Assembly (NCBI GenBank): GCA_021783095.1
Contig: JAJXUG010000016.1
Location: 1-64,000 of the forward strand
Reading direction: 5' to 3'
From: Chloroflexota bacterium
GTDB lineage: Bacteria > Chloroflexota > Limnocylindria > Limnocylindrales > CSP1-4
DNA length: 64,000 nt
Shown: in pieces, positions 23,829-32,755 of the stretch
Layout: every line of letters starts with the position of its first letter
Position numbering within the stretch: the stretch's first letter is position 1
Notes under the pieces: generated by a model
The model's database searches: none
Told to the model about the DNA's origin: nothing
Seen by the model: only the letters and a program-made list of their open reading frames with translations
Translations under genes and position numbers: made by a program

Positions 23829-25631
23829 CTAGACCTCGGCGATCACCCCGAGCGACACGCGGAACCCGGCTCGCCGGTGGGCCGGCGGCAGGAGGGTGCC
23901 CTGGCCGACCGGCGCATGGTCCGGGAACCACTTGACCCATTCCTCCTGGAAGTGCTCGAACTCGGAGGGGTCGCGCAGGGACCAGGTCGCCCAGACGATC
24001 TTGTCGAGCGAGCTGCCCTCGCGCTCCAGGACCGCCTTGAGGTTCTCCATGCACTGAATCGCCTGGACCTTGATCCCCTCGCCCACGAGGACCTTCGTCT
24101 CGGGCACGACCGGGCCGACCCCGGTGACGTAGACCATGCCGCCCGCCTGGTGCACGTCGCCCAGCCCGACGGTGAGCCGGCGCGTGCGGTCGCCCTGGTC
24201 GACGCCGATCGAGCGGCCCTTGCCCACGCGCGGCTTCACCGGGTGGGCCTCGTCCTCCGGCGGGATGCCGAACTCGCCGGGCGGCAGCTCGATGCCGCTC
24301 GCGGCGAACTTGGGCATGAAGGTCGGCCGGATCCCGCTGGGGCGGAGGTCGCCGACAATCTTGCCGTTCTCGTCGACACCGGTCTGCTCGAACTCGAACA
24401 CGTCCTGGGTCAGGATCATGTCGTCCTCGATCCCGTAGACCTCGGTGATGTTCATCACCTTGCGCGAGCCGTCCTTGAGGCGCGCGGTGTGCACGATCAG
24501 GTCGACCGCCGACGCGATCTGCTCGCGGATGGTCCGCAGCGGCAACTCGTAGCCCGACATCAGGATCATCGTCTCGAGGCGGCGGAGCATGTCCGGGGAG
24601 CTGTTGGCGTGGCCCGTGGAGAGCGAGCCCTCCTGGCCCACCGTCATCGCCTGGATCATGTCCAGCGCCTCGCCGCCGCGGCACTCGCCCACGATGATCC
24701 GGTCCGGCCGCATGTGGAGGGCGTTGCGCAGGAGGTCGCGGGTGGTGATCTCGCCCAGGCCCTCGAGGTTGGGGGGCCGGGCCTCGAGCGTGACGACGTG
24801 CTCCTGGCGGAGCTGGAGCTCGGCGGCGTCCTCGATGGTGACGATGCGCTCGCCCTCCGGGATGAACGAGGAGAGCACGTTGAGCGTGGTCGTCTTGCCG
24901 GAGCCTGTGCCGCCCGAGACGAACACGTTGAGGCGCGCCTCGACGCAGCAGCGGAGGAACTCGAACATCTCCGGGCTGGCGGTGCCGAACCGCACGAGGT
25001 CCTCGACGGTGTACGGCCGCGCCGAGAACTTGCGGATGGTGATGACCGGGCCGATCAGCGACAGCGGCTCGATGATGGCGTTGACGCGCGAGCCGTCGGG
25101 GAGGCGGGCGTCGACGCGCGGGCTGGACTGGTCGATGCGCCGGCCGAGCGGCGCGATGATCCGGTCGATGATGCGGAGCACGTGCTCGTCGCCCATGAAC
25201 GACGTGTCGACGCGCTGGATCTTGCCCTTGCGCTCGATGTAGATGTTGTGGGGGCCGTTGACCATCACCTCGGTGATGGTGTCGTCCCGCAGGAGCGGCT
25301 CGAGCGGCCCGAGACCGGTGACCTCGGCCACGACCTCCTCGACGAGGCGGCCGCGCTCCTCGCGCGTGACCGCGAAGCCGTTCACCGCCAGCATGCGGTC
25401 GACGATGCCCCCGATCCGCTCGTGGAGCTCCTCGCCCTCCTCGGCCGAGAACAGCTCGGCGGAGGAGGCGATGACCTCGCGCTGGAGCGCGTCCCGGACC
25501 TCGCGCAGCTGCTGTTCGCGCCCGACCGAGCCGGTTCGGCGCAGCCCCTCGTAGGGGACCGGCGCCAGATCCTCGGCCTGCTGGCCCTCGGCAATCTGCT
25601 GCGCCCGTTCAATCCGCCTGAGCAGGGACAA
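23829..25631 (-). CDS. CpaF/TadA-type secretion ATPase fused to a RidA-like domain
   Basis: A 600-residue fusion. Residues of about 1-440 form a CpaF ATPase of the Tad/Flp pilus family: GPLEPLLRDDTITEVMVNGP, Walker A VSGGTGSGKTTTLN, Walker B-like RIIVGECRG, and the His box SLSTGHANS. Normal CpaF proteins end near FMPKFAASGIELPPGEF. Here the frame continues through a linker into about 120 residues like RidA/YjgF: VQAIQCMENLKAVLEREGSS, IVWATWSLRDPSEFEHFQEE. The RidA catalytic Arg is not clearly kept. The start is TTG 25631, with GGGGAGG five bases before it. No other tad genes are nearby. Confidence 0.85.
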   Translation of the reverse strand: MSLLRRIERAQQIAEGQQAEDLAPVPYEGLRRTGSVGREQQLREVRDALQREVIASSAELFSAEEGEELHERIGGIVDRMLAVNGFAVTREERGRLVEEVVAEVTGLGPLEPLLRDDTITEVMVNGPHNIYIERKGKIQRVDTSFMGDEHVLRIIDRIIAPLGRRIDQSSPRVDARLPDGSRVNAIIEPLSLIGPVITIRKFSARPYTVEDLVRFGTASPEMFEFLRCCVEARLNVFVSGGTGSGKTTTLNVLSSFIPEGERIVTIEDAAELQLRQEHVVTLEARPPNLEGLGEITTRDLLRNALHMRPDRIIVGECRGGEALDMIQAMTVGQEGSLSTGHANSSPDMLRRLETMILMSGYELPLRTIREQIASAVDLIVHTARLKDGSRKVMNITEVYGIEDDMILTQDVFEFEQTGVDENGKIVGDLRPSGIRPTFMPKFAASGIELPPGEFGIPPEDEAHPVKPRVGKGRSIGVDQGDRTRRLTVGLGDVHQAGGMVYVTGVGPVVPETKVLVGEGIKVQAIQCMENLKAVLEREGSSLDKIVWATWSLRDPSEFEHFQEEWVKWFPDHAPVGQGTLLPPAHRRAGFRVSLGVIAEV

Positions 25632-25636
25632 GAACG

Positions 25637-25643
25637 CCTCCCC
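25637..25643 (-). promoter_or_regulatory. Ribosome-binding site of the cpaF-ridA gene
   Basis: GGGGAGG on the minus strand, five bases before TTG 25631. It selects this start over a frame that is open for another 320 codons upstream. Confidence 0.65.
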
Positions 25644-26041
25644 GTGGTCGCTGCGAGGCCGCGATTCTACGGCCCCGGCACGGGCGCCGCGCCGAGCGCG
25701 TCCCGCACCGCCCAGTCTATTCGGTGTTGTCGCTCCACCTCGGCATTCGGTTGACCATGCAACCAACCGCGCGCACGCTGACAGGGTGATCGAGACCGCC
25801 CTCCTGGGCCGCACGGACCGCTGTTGCCTCGGTCCCCGGCGAGAGCCGGAGGCGGTCGAGCGCGCGGTCGTCCGCGCCCAGCTCGGTCGCCCCTCCGGGT
25901 CCACAACCTCGCCGTCTCCGGCACGATCGAGGGTCTGCGGCTGCTGGGCAGTCACGGGGCGATCATGACCCCCTCCCAAAGCTCCGCCATCCCCCTGATC
26001 GTGGAGGCGCGAACGGTCCGTGCCGTCGTCGCCCGCCGCCG
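25644..26041. other. Intergenic stretch without a supported gene
   Basis: About 400 bases between cpaF-ridA and fabI show only GC-driven frames. A short inverted repeat, GGTTG and CAACC around six bases, lies near 25749-25764 and could belong to a promoter. Nothing else is recognised. Confidence 0.4.
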
Positions 26042-26821
26042 TCAGTCGAGAGTCGGGACGCCGAGGATGTTGAACCCGCCGTCCACGTGCACCACCTCGC
26101 CCGTCACCGCGGACGAGAGGTCGGATCCAAGGTAGACGGCCGACTTGCCGACATCCTCGATCGTGATGTGGGCGCGCATCGGCGCGATGGTGTCGAACGG
26201 GCCGTAGAGCTTGCGGAAGTCCGCGATCCCGCCCGCGGACAGGGTGCGGATCGGGCCCGCCGAGATCGCGTTGACCCGGATCCCGTCCGGCCCGAGGTCC
26301 GCCGCGAGGTACCGGACCGAGGCCTCGAGCGCGGCCTTCGCCACGCCCATCACGTTGTAGTGGCTGACCACCTTCTCGGCGCCGTAGTAGGACAGCGTCA
26401 GGATCGACGAGCCGCGGCGGAGGTACGGCCGGGCCTCCCGCGCCAAGGCCACCAGCGAGTACGCCGACACGTCCATCGCGAGCGCGAAGCCGTCGCGCGA
26501 GGTGTCCACGAACGTGCCCGAGAGGTCCTCGCGCTTGGCGTAGGCCACTGCGTGGACCAGGACGTCGAGCGCACCCTGCTGCTCGCCCCACTTGGCCATC
26601 ACGGCCCGGATGTCGTCATCGCTCGAGACGTCGCAGGCCTCGATGAACGGGCTGCCGATCGATTCGGCGAGCGGGCGGACCCGGCGCTCGATCAGGCTCT
26701 CGACCGACGAGAAGCCCACCGTCGCGCCCTCGGCGTGCAGGGCCTTCGCGATGCCCCAGGCGATGGAGTGGTCGTTGGCCACGCCGAACACGAGCGCCTT
26801 GCGCCCCTCGAGCAGTGCCAT
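26042..26821 (-). CDS. fabI: Enoyl-[acyl-carrier-protein] reductase, NADH type
   Basis: Reduces the trans-2-enoyl-ACP double bond in the last step of each fatty-acid elongation cycle; 259 residues, normal FabI length. The cofactor loop FGVANDHSIAWGIAKAL replaces the classic GxxxGxG, as in FabI. LSYYGAEKVVSHYNVMGVAKAALE carries the Tyr-(x)6-Lys active site (YYG...YNVMGVAKA). The C-terminal part, SAGPIRTLSAGGI and VHVDGGFNILG, is characteristic. It is soluble and cytoplasmic. It stands alone and is divergent from a HAD phosphatase gene with a 32-base spacer. Confidence 0.93.
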   Translation of the reverse strand: MALLEGRKALVFGVANDHSIAWGIAKALHAEGATVGFSSVESLIERRVRPLAESIGSPFIEACDVSSDDDIRAVMAKWGEQQGALDVLVHAVAYAKREDLSGTFVDTSRDGFALAMDVSAYSLVALAREARPYLRRGSSILTLSYYGAEKVVSHYNVMGVAKAALEASVRYLAADLGPDGIRVNAISAGPIRTLSAGGIADFRKLYGPFDTIAPMRAHITIEDVGKSAVYLGSDLSSAVTGEVVHVDGGFNILGVPTLD

Positions 26822-26853
26822 GCAGTCGTTCCTCCTTCGGTACGCTGCGCATC

Positions 26854-27747
26854 ATGCCCGACCTGCCTGCTCCCGACGATTCCCTGCGTGCAGCCCTGCA
26901 CGGTGTCCGCGGCCTCCTGCTCGACCTCGACGGCGTCCTCGTGCTCAAGGGCGCCGCCGTGCCAGGCGCCCCGGAGGCGCTGGCCGCCCTCGAGCGGCAC
27001 GGCGTCCCGTACCTCGTCGTGACCAACACGTCGCTGGTCTCGCGCGCGACCCTCGCCCGCTGGGGTCGCTCCGTCGGCTTCGCGACCCCGCCCGACCGCT
27101 TCCAGTCGGCGCTCACCGCGTCGGCGGAGCTGGTGCGCCGCGAGTTCGGCGAGCGGCCGGTCTACGTGATCACCTCCGACGACGCGAGGGCGGAGTTCGA
27201 GGGGCTGGGCGTGCTCGACGGCGCGGGCGCCGATGCCGCGCTGGCTGACGGGAGCGATGTCGCGGCAGTCGTGCTCGGCGACTCGCCGGACCAGCTCACC
27301 CGCGAGAACCTCAACCGCGCGTTCCGCCTGGTCCTCCGCGGCGCAGCCCTGATCGGCATGCACCGCAACCCGTGGTGGCTCACGCCCGAGGGGCCGACCC
27401 TCGACGCCGGGACCTTCCTCGTGGGCCTCGAGTGGGCGACGAAGCGCAAGGCGCGCACGGTTGGCAAGCCGGATCCTGCGTTCTTCCGCGTCGCGATCGA
27501 GCGGATGGCCTCCGAGGCGGCGTCACGCGGCGAGGCGAGGCTGCGGCGCCGTGACCTCGCGATGGTCGGCGACGACGCGTTCAACGACATCGGCGGCGGC
27601 CGGCGGGCCGGCCTGCGCACGGTCTTCGTTCGAAGCGGCAAGCACGGCGACGCAGAGCTGGCCCAGGCGGCCCGGGGAGCCCGCGGCTACCAGCCGGACG
27701 CCGTGGCGCCCTCGATCGCGGAGGTCGTGGCGGCGCTGGTCGGGTAG
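26854..27747 (+). CDS. HAD-superfamily (NagD-like, subclass IIA) phosphatase
   Basis: A 297-residue hydrolase. Motif I is LLLDLDGVLVLKG (nucleophile Asp and second Asp), motif II is VVTNTS, motif III Lys lies in VGKPDPAFF, and motif IV is MVGDDAFNDIGGG. The cap lies between motifs II and III, as in subclass IIA sugar-phosphate or nucleotide phosphatases such as NagD and the human HDHD2 group. The substrate cannot be read. The start ATG 26854 follows the short divergent spacer from fabI. Cytoplasmic. Confidence 0.88.
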   Translation: MPDLPAPDDSLRAALHGVRGLLLDLDGVLVLKGAAVPGAPEALAALERHGVPYLVVTNTSLVSRATLARWGRSVGFATPPDRFQSALTASAELVRREFGERPVYVITSDDARAEFEGLGVLDGAGADAALADGSDVAAVVLGDSPDQLTRENLNRAFRLVLRGAALIGMHRNPWWLTPEGPTLDAGTFLVGLEWATKRKARTVGKPDPAFFRVAIERMASEAASRGEARLRRRDLAMVGDDAFNDIGGGRRAGLRTVFVRSGKHGDAELAQAARGARGYQPDAVAPSIAEVVAALVG

Positions 27748-27782
27748 GGGAGCGCAGCGCGGATCGGGCAGGGGAGGGCCAC

Positions 27783-28394
27783 CTAGAGGCGGATGCCGCG
27801 CTCGAGCACCTCGACCGCCCGGTCCACGAGCTCGATCGCGTCCACGCCGGGCCGCCCGTCGTACATGGGCAGCATCGCGGCGAGCACGCCGCCCATGGCG
27901 GCCGCCGTCGCGACACGGATCTCGAAGTCCGACGGGTCGCGTCCGAGGCGCTCGGCGACGAGCTCCACCATCAGCCCGCCCGTCCGGACCATCTCGAGCA
28001 CGTACCGCTCGCGCAGGGCGGGCACGACGTAGGCCAGGCGGCCCCGCTCGATCTGCTCGTCCATCTGCTCGGGCGTGAGCGCGCCCCACACCTCGTGCAT
28101 CGCCTCGCGCATCGCCTGGAGCGGGGTGAGGCTCATCGGCTGGCGCCGGAACGCCTCGATCAGCAGCGGATCCAGGGCGTCATAGAGGACCGTGTCCTCC
28201 TTGGTCGGGAAGTAGCGGAAGAAGGTCGAGGGCGACACCTCGGCCGCCTCGGCGATCTGCTCGACGGTCGTGCGGTCATAGCCCTGCTCCCGGAACAGGC
28301 GCAGCGCTTGCTCCTGGATGGCCTGGCGGGTCTTCGCCTTCTTCCGCTCCCGGAGGCCCGGGCGGGCATCAGCCGCCGACGATGGCTCGATCAT
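27783..28394 (-). CDS. TetR-family repressor
   Basis: A 203-residue regulator. The N-terminal HTH reads KTRQAIQEQALRLFREQGYD and TTVEQIAEAAEVSPSTFFRY, followed by FPTKEDTVLYD, which is the canonical TetR pattern. The C-terminal helical ligand domain is not diagnostic. The ATG at 28394 overlaps the end of the MFS exporter gene by 26 bases, so both are in one operon with the exporter first. It probably represses this operon from the palindrome at 29954-29979 until a drug-like ligand binds. Confidence 0.88.
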   Translation of the reverse strand: MIEPSSAADARPGLRERKKAKTRQAIQEQALRLFREQGYDRTTVEQIAEAAEVSPSTFFRYFPTKEDTVLYDALDPLLIEAFRRQPMSLTPLQAMREAMHEVWGALTPEQMDEQIERGRLAYVVPALRERYVLEMVRTGGLMVELVAERLGRDPSDFEIRVATAAAMGGVLAAMLPMYDGRPGVDAIELVDRAVEVLERGIRL

Positions 28395-29925
28395 GGCCTG
28401 ATTGTGCACCTGCGGCCGCGGCACTCGCGCTCCGTCCCGGCAGCAGCGCAAGCGCCACCGGCACGCCCGCGACAGCGATCACGGCGGCGATGCGCAGGGC
28501 GTCACCCAGCGCCCCGACGAACGCCAGCTTGACCGACTGCGCCAGCGCGTCCGATCCCGCCTGATGCGCGGCCGCCAGCCCGGCGAACACGCTCGACTGG
28601 ATCGTTGCCGCGAGATCGGCAGGCAGACCGGTGACCGTCACCCCATTCCGGTAGGCGTCGTTCATGACGCTGCCCAGGACCGCTGCGCCGAACGCCGGCC
28701 CCAGCTTGATCACGGCCTGGACGAGCGCGGAGCTTACGCCGCTGCGCTCAGCATCGAGCTCCACCATCGCCGCCGAGGCCGCCGTCGCCAGCCCCAGCCC
28801 GGCTCCCAGCCCGCTCACGAACGTCCAGCCAGCGGTGAAGGCGTCACCGCTGGCAAGTGTGAGGGTTGACCCGGTGCCCAGACCGGCCGCCAGCAGCAGC
28901 AGGCCGAAGGCAAGCGTGATCCGCGCGCCCACCCGGACGGCGACCCGGTCGGCCAGGACCGCTGCCACCACCATCCCGCCGATCACGGGCAGGAGCCGGA
29001 CCCCAGCGCCCTGCGCGTCGAGCCCCTGCACGCCCTGCCACAGCTGGGGCAGGGTGAACAGGAGGCCTGCCAGGCCGAAGATGCCCATGGCGGCGAGCAC
29101 CACGCCGCCGGTGAACGACGGCGAGCGGAAGAGCGAGAGGTCGACGAGCGGCGTGCGGCCCGTCGACGCCAGCCGCAGCTCCCAGGCGGCGAAGGCCGCG
29201 ATCACGAGGACGCCGGCGAGCAGCGCGCCGATCGTGCCGGGATCGCCCCAGCCGACGCGGCCCGCCTCGATGACCCCGTACATGAACAGGGTGAGCCCAG
29301 CCGACGAGCCCGCGACGCCCAGCCAGTCGATCGCCGGCCGGTTGACGCTCCGCGACTCCGGCACCAGCGCGGCGACGGCCAGGATGCCGACGACCACAAC
29401 CGGCACGTTGACGATGAACACCCAGCCCCACCAGAGGTTGGACAGCATCCAGCCGCCCACGATGGGCCCGAGCGGCAGCGCGAGGAAGTTGGCGGCGCCC
29501 CAGATGCCGATGGCGCGCGGTCGCTCCGCCTCGTCGAACAGGACCGTGATGATCGAGAGCGCCATCACCACCATGGCGGCGCCGGCCAGGCCCAGCGCCA
29601 CGCGGGCCGCGATGAACACCGCGGCGTTCGGGGCCAGCGCGCAGCCGGCCGACGAGGCGCCGAACACGGCCAGCGCCACAAGCATCACGCGCTTGCGCCC
29701 CAGGCGATCACCGATCAGCCCGGCGGGGAGCATGGCCGCGGTCAGCGCGAGTGTGTAGGCGGTGACGAACCACTGGAGCTGGCTCTCGTTGGCGTTGAGG
29801 GCGCCCGCCAGGGTCGGCAGGGCGAGGCTGAGGACGGTGATGTCCAGGCCCGCCGCCAGGAGGCCCAGGCTGATTCCGCCGAGTGCCAGCCAGCGGCCGG
29901 ACACGGGCCGGTTCATCGTGGTCAC
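28369..29925 (-). CDS. MFS drug exporter, DHA2 (EmrB/QacA) type
   Basis: An inner-membrane proton antiporter of about 518 residues with a 14-helix hydrophobicity pattern. Helix 1 has GLDITVLSLALPTL (motif D1), the loop after helix 2 has GLIGDRLGRKRVM (motif A), and LGPIVGGWML is the motif C region. The family exports hydrophobic drugs or metabolites. The likely start is GTG 29925, eight bases after GGAGG, rather than ATG 29964. It is followed in the same operon by its TetR regulator. Confidence 0.88.
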   Translation of the reverse strand: MTTMNRPVSGRWLALGGISLGLLAAGLDITVLSLALPTLAGALNANESQLQWFVTAYTLALTAAMLPAGLIGDRLGRKRVMLVALAVFGASSAGCALAPNAAVFIAARVALGLAGAAMVVMALSIITVLFDEAERPRAIGIWGAANFLALPLGPIVGGWMLSNLWWGWVFIVNVPVVVVGILAVAALVPESRSVNRPAIDWLGVAGSSAGLTLFMYGVIEAGRVGWGDPGTIGALLAGVLVIAAFAAWELRLASTGRTPLVDLSLFRSPSFTGGVVLAAMGIFGLAGLLFTLPQLWQGVQGLDAQGAGVRLLPVIGGMVVAAVLADRVAVRVGARITLAFGLLLLAAGLGTGSTLTLASGDAFTAGWTFVSGLGAGLGLATAASAAMVELDAERSGVSSALVQAVIKLGPAFGAAVLGSVMNDAYRNGVTVTGLPADLAATIQSSVFAGLAAAHQAGSDALAQSVKLAFVGALGDALRIAAVIAVAGVPVALALLPGRSASAAAAGAQSGHDRAIVGG

Positions 29926-29953
29926 GTCGGTCGCCTCCGATCGGTTGTCTCTA

Positions 29954-29979
29954 CTATATGGCAATCACTTGCATTATAG
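29954..29979 (-). promoter_or_regulatory. TetR operator overlapping the exporter promoter
   Basis: A 26-bp inverted repeat with 11-bp arms (CTATAATGCAA and TTGCCATATAG on the minus strand, 9 of 11 positions paired) around four bases. A consensus -10 TATAAT lies inside it at 29978-29973, with TTGCGC 16 bases upstream as a possible -35. Repressor binding would cover the promoter. Confidence 0.6.
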
Positions 29980-30325
29980 AGCGACAACCAATAAGCGCAA
30001 GGGGTCAGAGTCTCGGAGCCCTCACGCTCTCGAGCCGTGTCTCCCCGCTCCCCGCCGGGCGCTGCGTCAACCACCGCGGTGCAGAATCGTCCGGCCAGCC
30101 CATTCCGAGCCCGAGTGACGCACCGGCCGACGCGGGAGGGGATGGGCCGGGGCGGAGGAAGGACCTGCTCGCGAGGCCGCAGGTGAGGGGCGCCGCCTCC
30201 ACGCCATGGAACCGGGCTCCACCTGACCTTCGGCACCCCAGCGGCGGGACTAGACTGGCGACAACGATCGACCTCGGGCCCGCGCCCGGCCCGCCCGGGA
30301 CGCGCGCGCCACACGGGAGCAGCCA

Positions 30326-31894
30326 ATGACCGCCGAGCGCATCAAGATCACCTACGCCACCCTGTCGGCCAACAACGAGACCCTTCACCAGTTGTACGAG
30401 GCGGGGCTCGAGAAGGCGAAGGCTCGGCTGGGCCAGCACCACCGCAACCTGATCGACGGCGCGGATCGCGACGGCGACGGGACGTTCGAGGTCCGCTCGC
30501 CCATCGACAGCGAGATCCTCGTCGGGACCTTCGCCAAGGGCACGCGCCAGGATGTGCAGGACGCCATCGCCGCCGCCCGGCGGGCGCAGCCGTCTTGGTT
30601 CCGCCTCGGCTGGGAGAAGCGCCTCGAGATCCTCCGCCGCGCGGCCGAGCTCATCTCGGAGCGCCAGATGGAGTACGCGGGCCTGATGGCGGTCGAGGTG
30701 GGCAAGACCCGGCTCGAGGCCCTCGGTGAGGTCGAGGAGGCAGCCGACCTGATCCGCTACTACAGCAAGGTGGCGGAGGACAACAACTTCTACGACCACC
30801 CCATGGACAGCCTCGGCGACGCGGCCGTCCACACGCGGACGATCCTGCGGCCGATGGGCGTGTTCGCCGTCATCAGCCCGTTCAACTTCCCGATGGCGCT
30901 CGCCGTCGGGCCGTCGGCGGCGGCGATGATGGCCGGCAACGCCGTCATCTTCAAGCCCGCGAGCGCCGCTGCGATGACCGCCACCGCGATCGCGGAGGCC
31001 TACCGGGACGCCGGCGTTCCCGCCGGCGTGTTCAACCTGGTGATGGGCCCCGGCGACACTGTCGGCGACGAGCTCCAGATGAACCCGGGCATCGACGGCA
31101 TGGTCTTCACCGGCTCCTACGACGTCGGCTTCGCGCTCTACAAGCGGTTCTCGCAGCGCTTCCCCCGTCCGTGCATCGTGGAGATGGGCGGCAAGAACCC
31201 GGTCATCGTTATGGCGTCGGCGGACATCGAGGAGGCAGCCGAGGGCGTCATGCGCGCGGCGTTCGGCTTCGGCGGGCAGAAGTGCTCGGCCAACAGCCGG
31301 GTCTACGTCCACCGCGACGTCCACGACCAGTTCGTCGATGCGCTCGTCGCCAAGACCGAGAAGCTCGTCGTGGGCGATCCGCTGCCGCGGACCGCGTTCC
31401 TCGGCCCGGTCATCGACCGGCGCGCCGTCGGCCGCTACGAGCAGGCGGTCGCCGAGACGCGCCGCGACGGCAGGATCCTGACCGGCGGCGAGCACCTCAC
31501 CGAGGGCGCCCTCGCCCGGGGCTTCTACGTGGAGCCGGCGGTCGTAAGCCTGCCGGCGTCGCACCGCCTGTACCAGGACGAGATCTTCGCGCCGTTCACC
31601 GCGGTCTGCGCCGTGGACTCCCTCGCCGAGGCGCTCCAACTCGCCAACGACAATGTCTACGGCCTGACCGCGGGCGTGTACAGCGAGGACCCGGCCGAGG
31701 TCCAGCAGTTCCTCGAGGAGATCGAGGCGGGCGTCCTGTACGTCAACCGGCGCGCCGGCGCGACCACCGGCGCCTGGCCGGGCGTCCAGGCGTTCGGCGG
31801 ATGGAAGGGCTCCGGCTCCACCGGCAAGGCCGGCCTGTCGATGTACTACGTCGCCCAGTTCCTCCGCGAGCAGAGCCACACCGTCGTCGACTGA
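30326..31894 (+). CDS. Aldehyde dehydrogenase, glutamate-semialdehyde (P5C) dehydrogenase-like
   Basis: An NAD(P)-dependent oxidation of an aldehyde to an acid, 522 residues. The cofactor region is ISPFNFPMALAVGPSAAAM, the general-base Glu lies in IVEMGGKNPVIV, and the nucleophile Cys is in FGGQKCSANSRVYV. The long N-terminal part and the order of motifs fit the PutA/RocA-type L-glutamate-gamma-semialdehyde dehydrogenases of proline breakdown more than simple ALDHs. No proline dehydrogenase is nearby. A strong hairpin follows the gene. The substrate remains unproven. Confidence 0.85.
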   Translation: MTAERIKITYATLSANNETLHQLYEAGLEKAKARLGQHHRNLIDGADRDGDGTFEVRSPIDSEILVGTFAKGTRQDVQDAIAAARRAQPSWFRLGWEKRLEILRRAAELISERQMEYAGLMAVEVGKTRLEALGEVEEAADLIRYYSKVAEDNNFYDHPMDSLGDAAVHTRTILRPMGVFAVISPFNFPMALAVGPSAAAMMAGNAVIFKPASAAAMTATAIAEAYRDAGVPAGVFNLVMGPGDTVGDELQMNPGIDGMVFTGSYDVGFALYKRFSQRFPRPCIVEMGGKNPVIVMASADIEEAAEGVMRAAFGFGGQKCSANSRVYVHRDVHDQFVDALVAKTEKLVVGDPLPRTAFLGPVIDRRAVGRYEQAVAETRRDGRILTGGEHLTEGALARGFYVEPAVVSLPASHRLYQDEIFAPFTAVCAVDSLAEALQLANDNVYGLTAGVYSEDPAEVQQFLEEIEAGVLYVNRRAGATTGAWPGVQAFGGWKGSGSTGKAGLSMYYVAQFLREQSHTVVD

Positions 31895-31918
31895 CGCGGC
31901 AGCGCCGATTCGCACACT

Positions 31919-31945
31919 CGAGCCCCCGGGTCCGCCGGGGGCTCG
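31919..31945 (+). terminator. Terminator hairpin after the aldehyde dehydrogenase gene
   Basis: A perfect 11-bp stem CGAGCCCCCGG/CCGGGGGCTCG with a 5-base loop begins 24 bases past the stop. There is no U-run. Confidence 0.65.
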
Positions 31946-32369
31946 ACGATTCCGAACGTTGCCGCGCGCCCGTCGCGCCGCGCCGCCCGCCGCCTCGCGG
32001 GCAGGGCTCCGTGCCCACGCTCTCATCGACCGCGCTCGGCGCCGCGGTCACGACCGGCGGTCACTGCTGGAGCCAACGGGTCCGAGGCTGCCTGATTCCT
32101 CCGCAGAGCGGCCGGCGGATCAGCCTTGCGAGGCTTCTGGGTGCCGACCGATCACCGCCAGCGATCGAAACGGCGTCGACTGCCGTGCGGCGGGCGGGGG
32201 ACGTCCTCGGCGTAGAAGCGATCAGCGGCGGTGATCGCCGGGTGAGCACCGCCGGGGCCGCGACGCGTGACGGGTGGCCGGGACCGAGTCGGACGCGAGC
32301 GCGTCGGCCGGGCGCTGGTCGACACCGCGGGTAGCCTGCTCGCCGGGATCGCCGACTCGAAGAAGACGC
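31946..32369. other. Intergenic stretch without a supported gene
   Basis: These 424 bases contain only short overlapping frames of low plausibility on both strands. No repeat, RNA or gene is recognised. Confidence 0.4.
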
Positions 32370-32570
32370 CTACCGATCGCGCCACCGCCACCGGACATCG
32401 TCGTCCTCGGCGACCGGCTGTTGCGGGTCCGGCGGCTCCCGCGCGGTCTGGTCCTGCCCCGAGATCCGGTACCCGGTCGATCGCGACGAGTGGGGCCAGA
32501 CGCGGGCGAGCGCCACCAGCGCCGCGACAATGACGATGAGCAGCCCGAGGGTCATGACGAGCGCTTCCAT
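32370..32570 (-). CDS. Small single-pass membrane protein (66 aa)
   Basis: A short gene from ATG 32570 with GAGGAGG about eight bases upstream on the minus strand. Residues 6-22 (MTLGLLIVIVAALVALA) form one membrane helix at the N-terminus. The rest is polar and charged (TAREPPDPQQPVAEDDD, ending WRWRDR). No family is recognised. It is divergent from the aminotransferase gene and lies upstream of its promoter region. Confidence 0.5.
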   Translation of the reverse strand: MEALVMTLGLLIVIVAALVALARVWPHSSRSTGYRISGQDQTAREPPDPQQPVAEDDDVRWRWRDR

Positions 32571-32678
32571 CTCGGCGCCTCCTCTTCGATGTGAGGCCCA
32601 TCATGCGCTCCCGCCGCGGTTGTCGCGACGTGCCGACCTCGGGCCGATCGGCCCCTCGGCGCGCACCGGCGCTCTGCT

Positions 32679-32711
32679 AGAGTGATATGCACTCTGCATA
32701 ACCTGTATGCG
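32679..32711. promoter_or_regulatory. Two inverted repeats upstream of the GabT-like gene
   Basis: AGAGTG and CACTCT flank ATATG at 32679-32695, and GCATA and TATGC flank five bases at 32696-32710. This AT-richer patch, 45-80 bases before the gene, is a likely promoter/operator, but no protein can be assigned. Confidence 0.4.
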
Positions 32712-32755
32712 TTCGGCGCGCCCGCGCGCTCGACGCATTCTGTCGAGGGACTCCG

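Noticed and set aside
25632-26591. 320-codon upstream extension of the cpaF-ridA frame
   Set aside because: It overlaps fabI in a different frame and has no CpaF similarity; TTG 25631 is preceded by GGGGAGG.
30005-32026. 673-codon minus-strand frame
   Set aside because: Antisense shadow of the aldehyde dehydrogenase.
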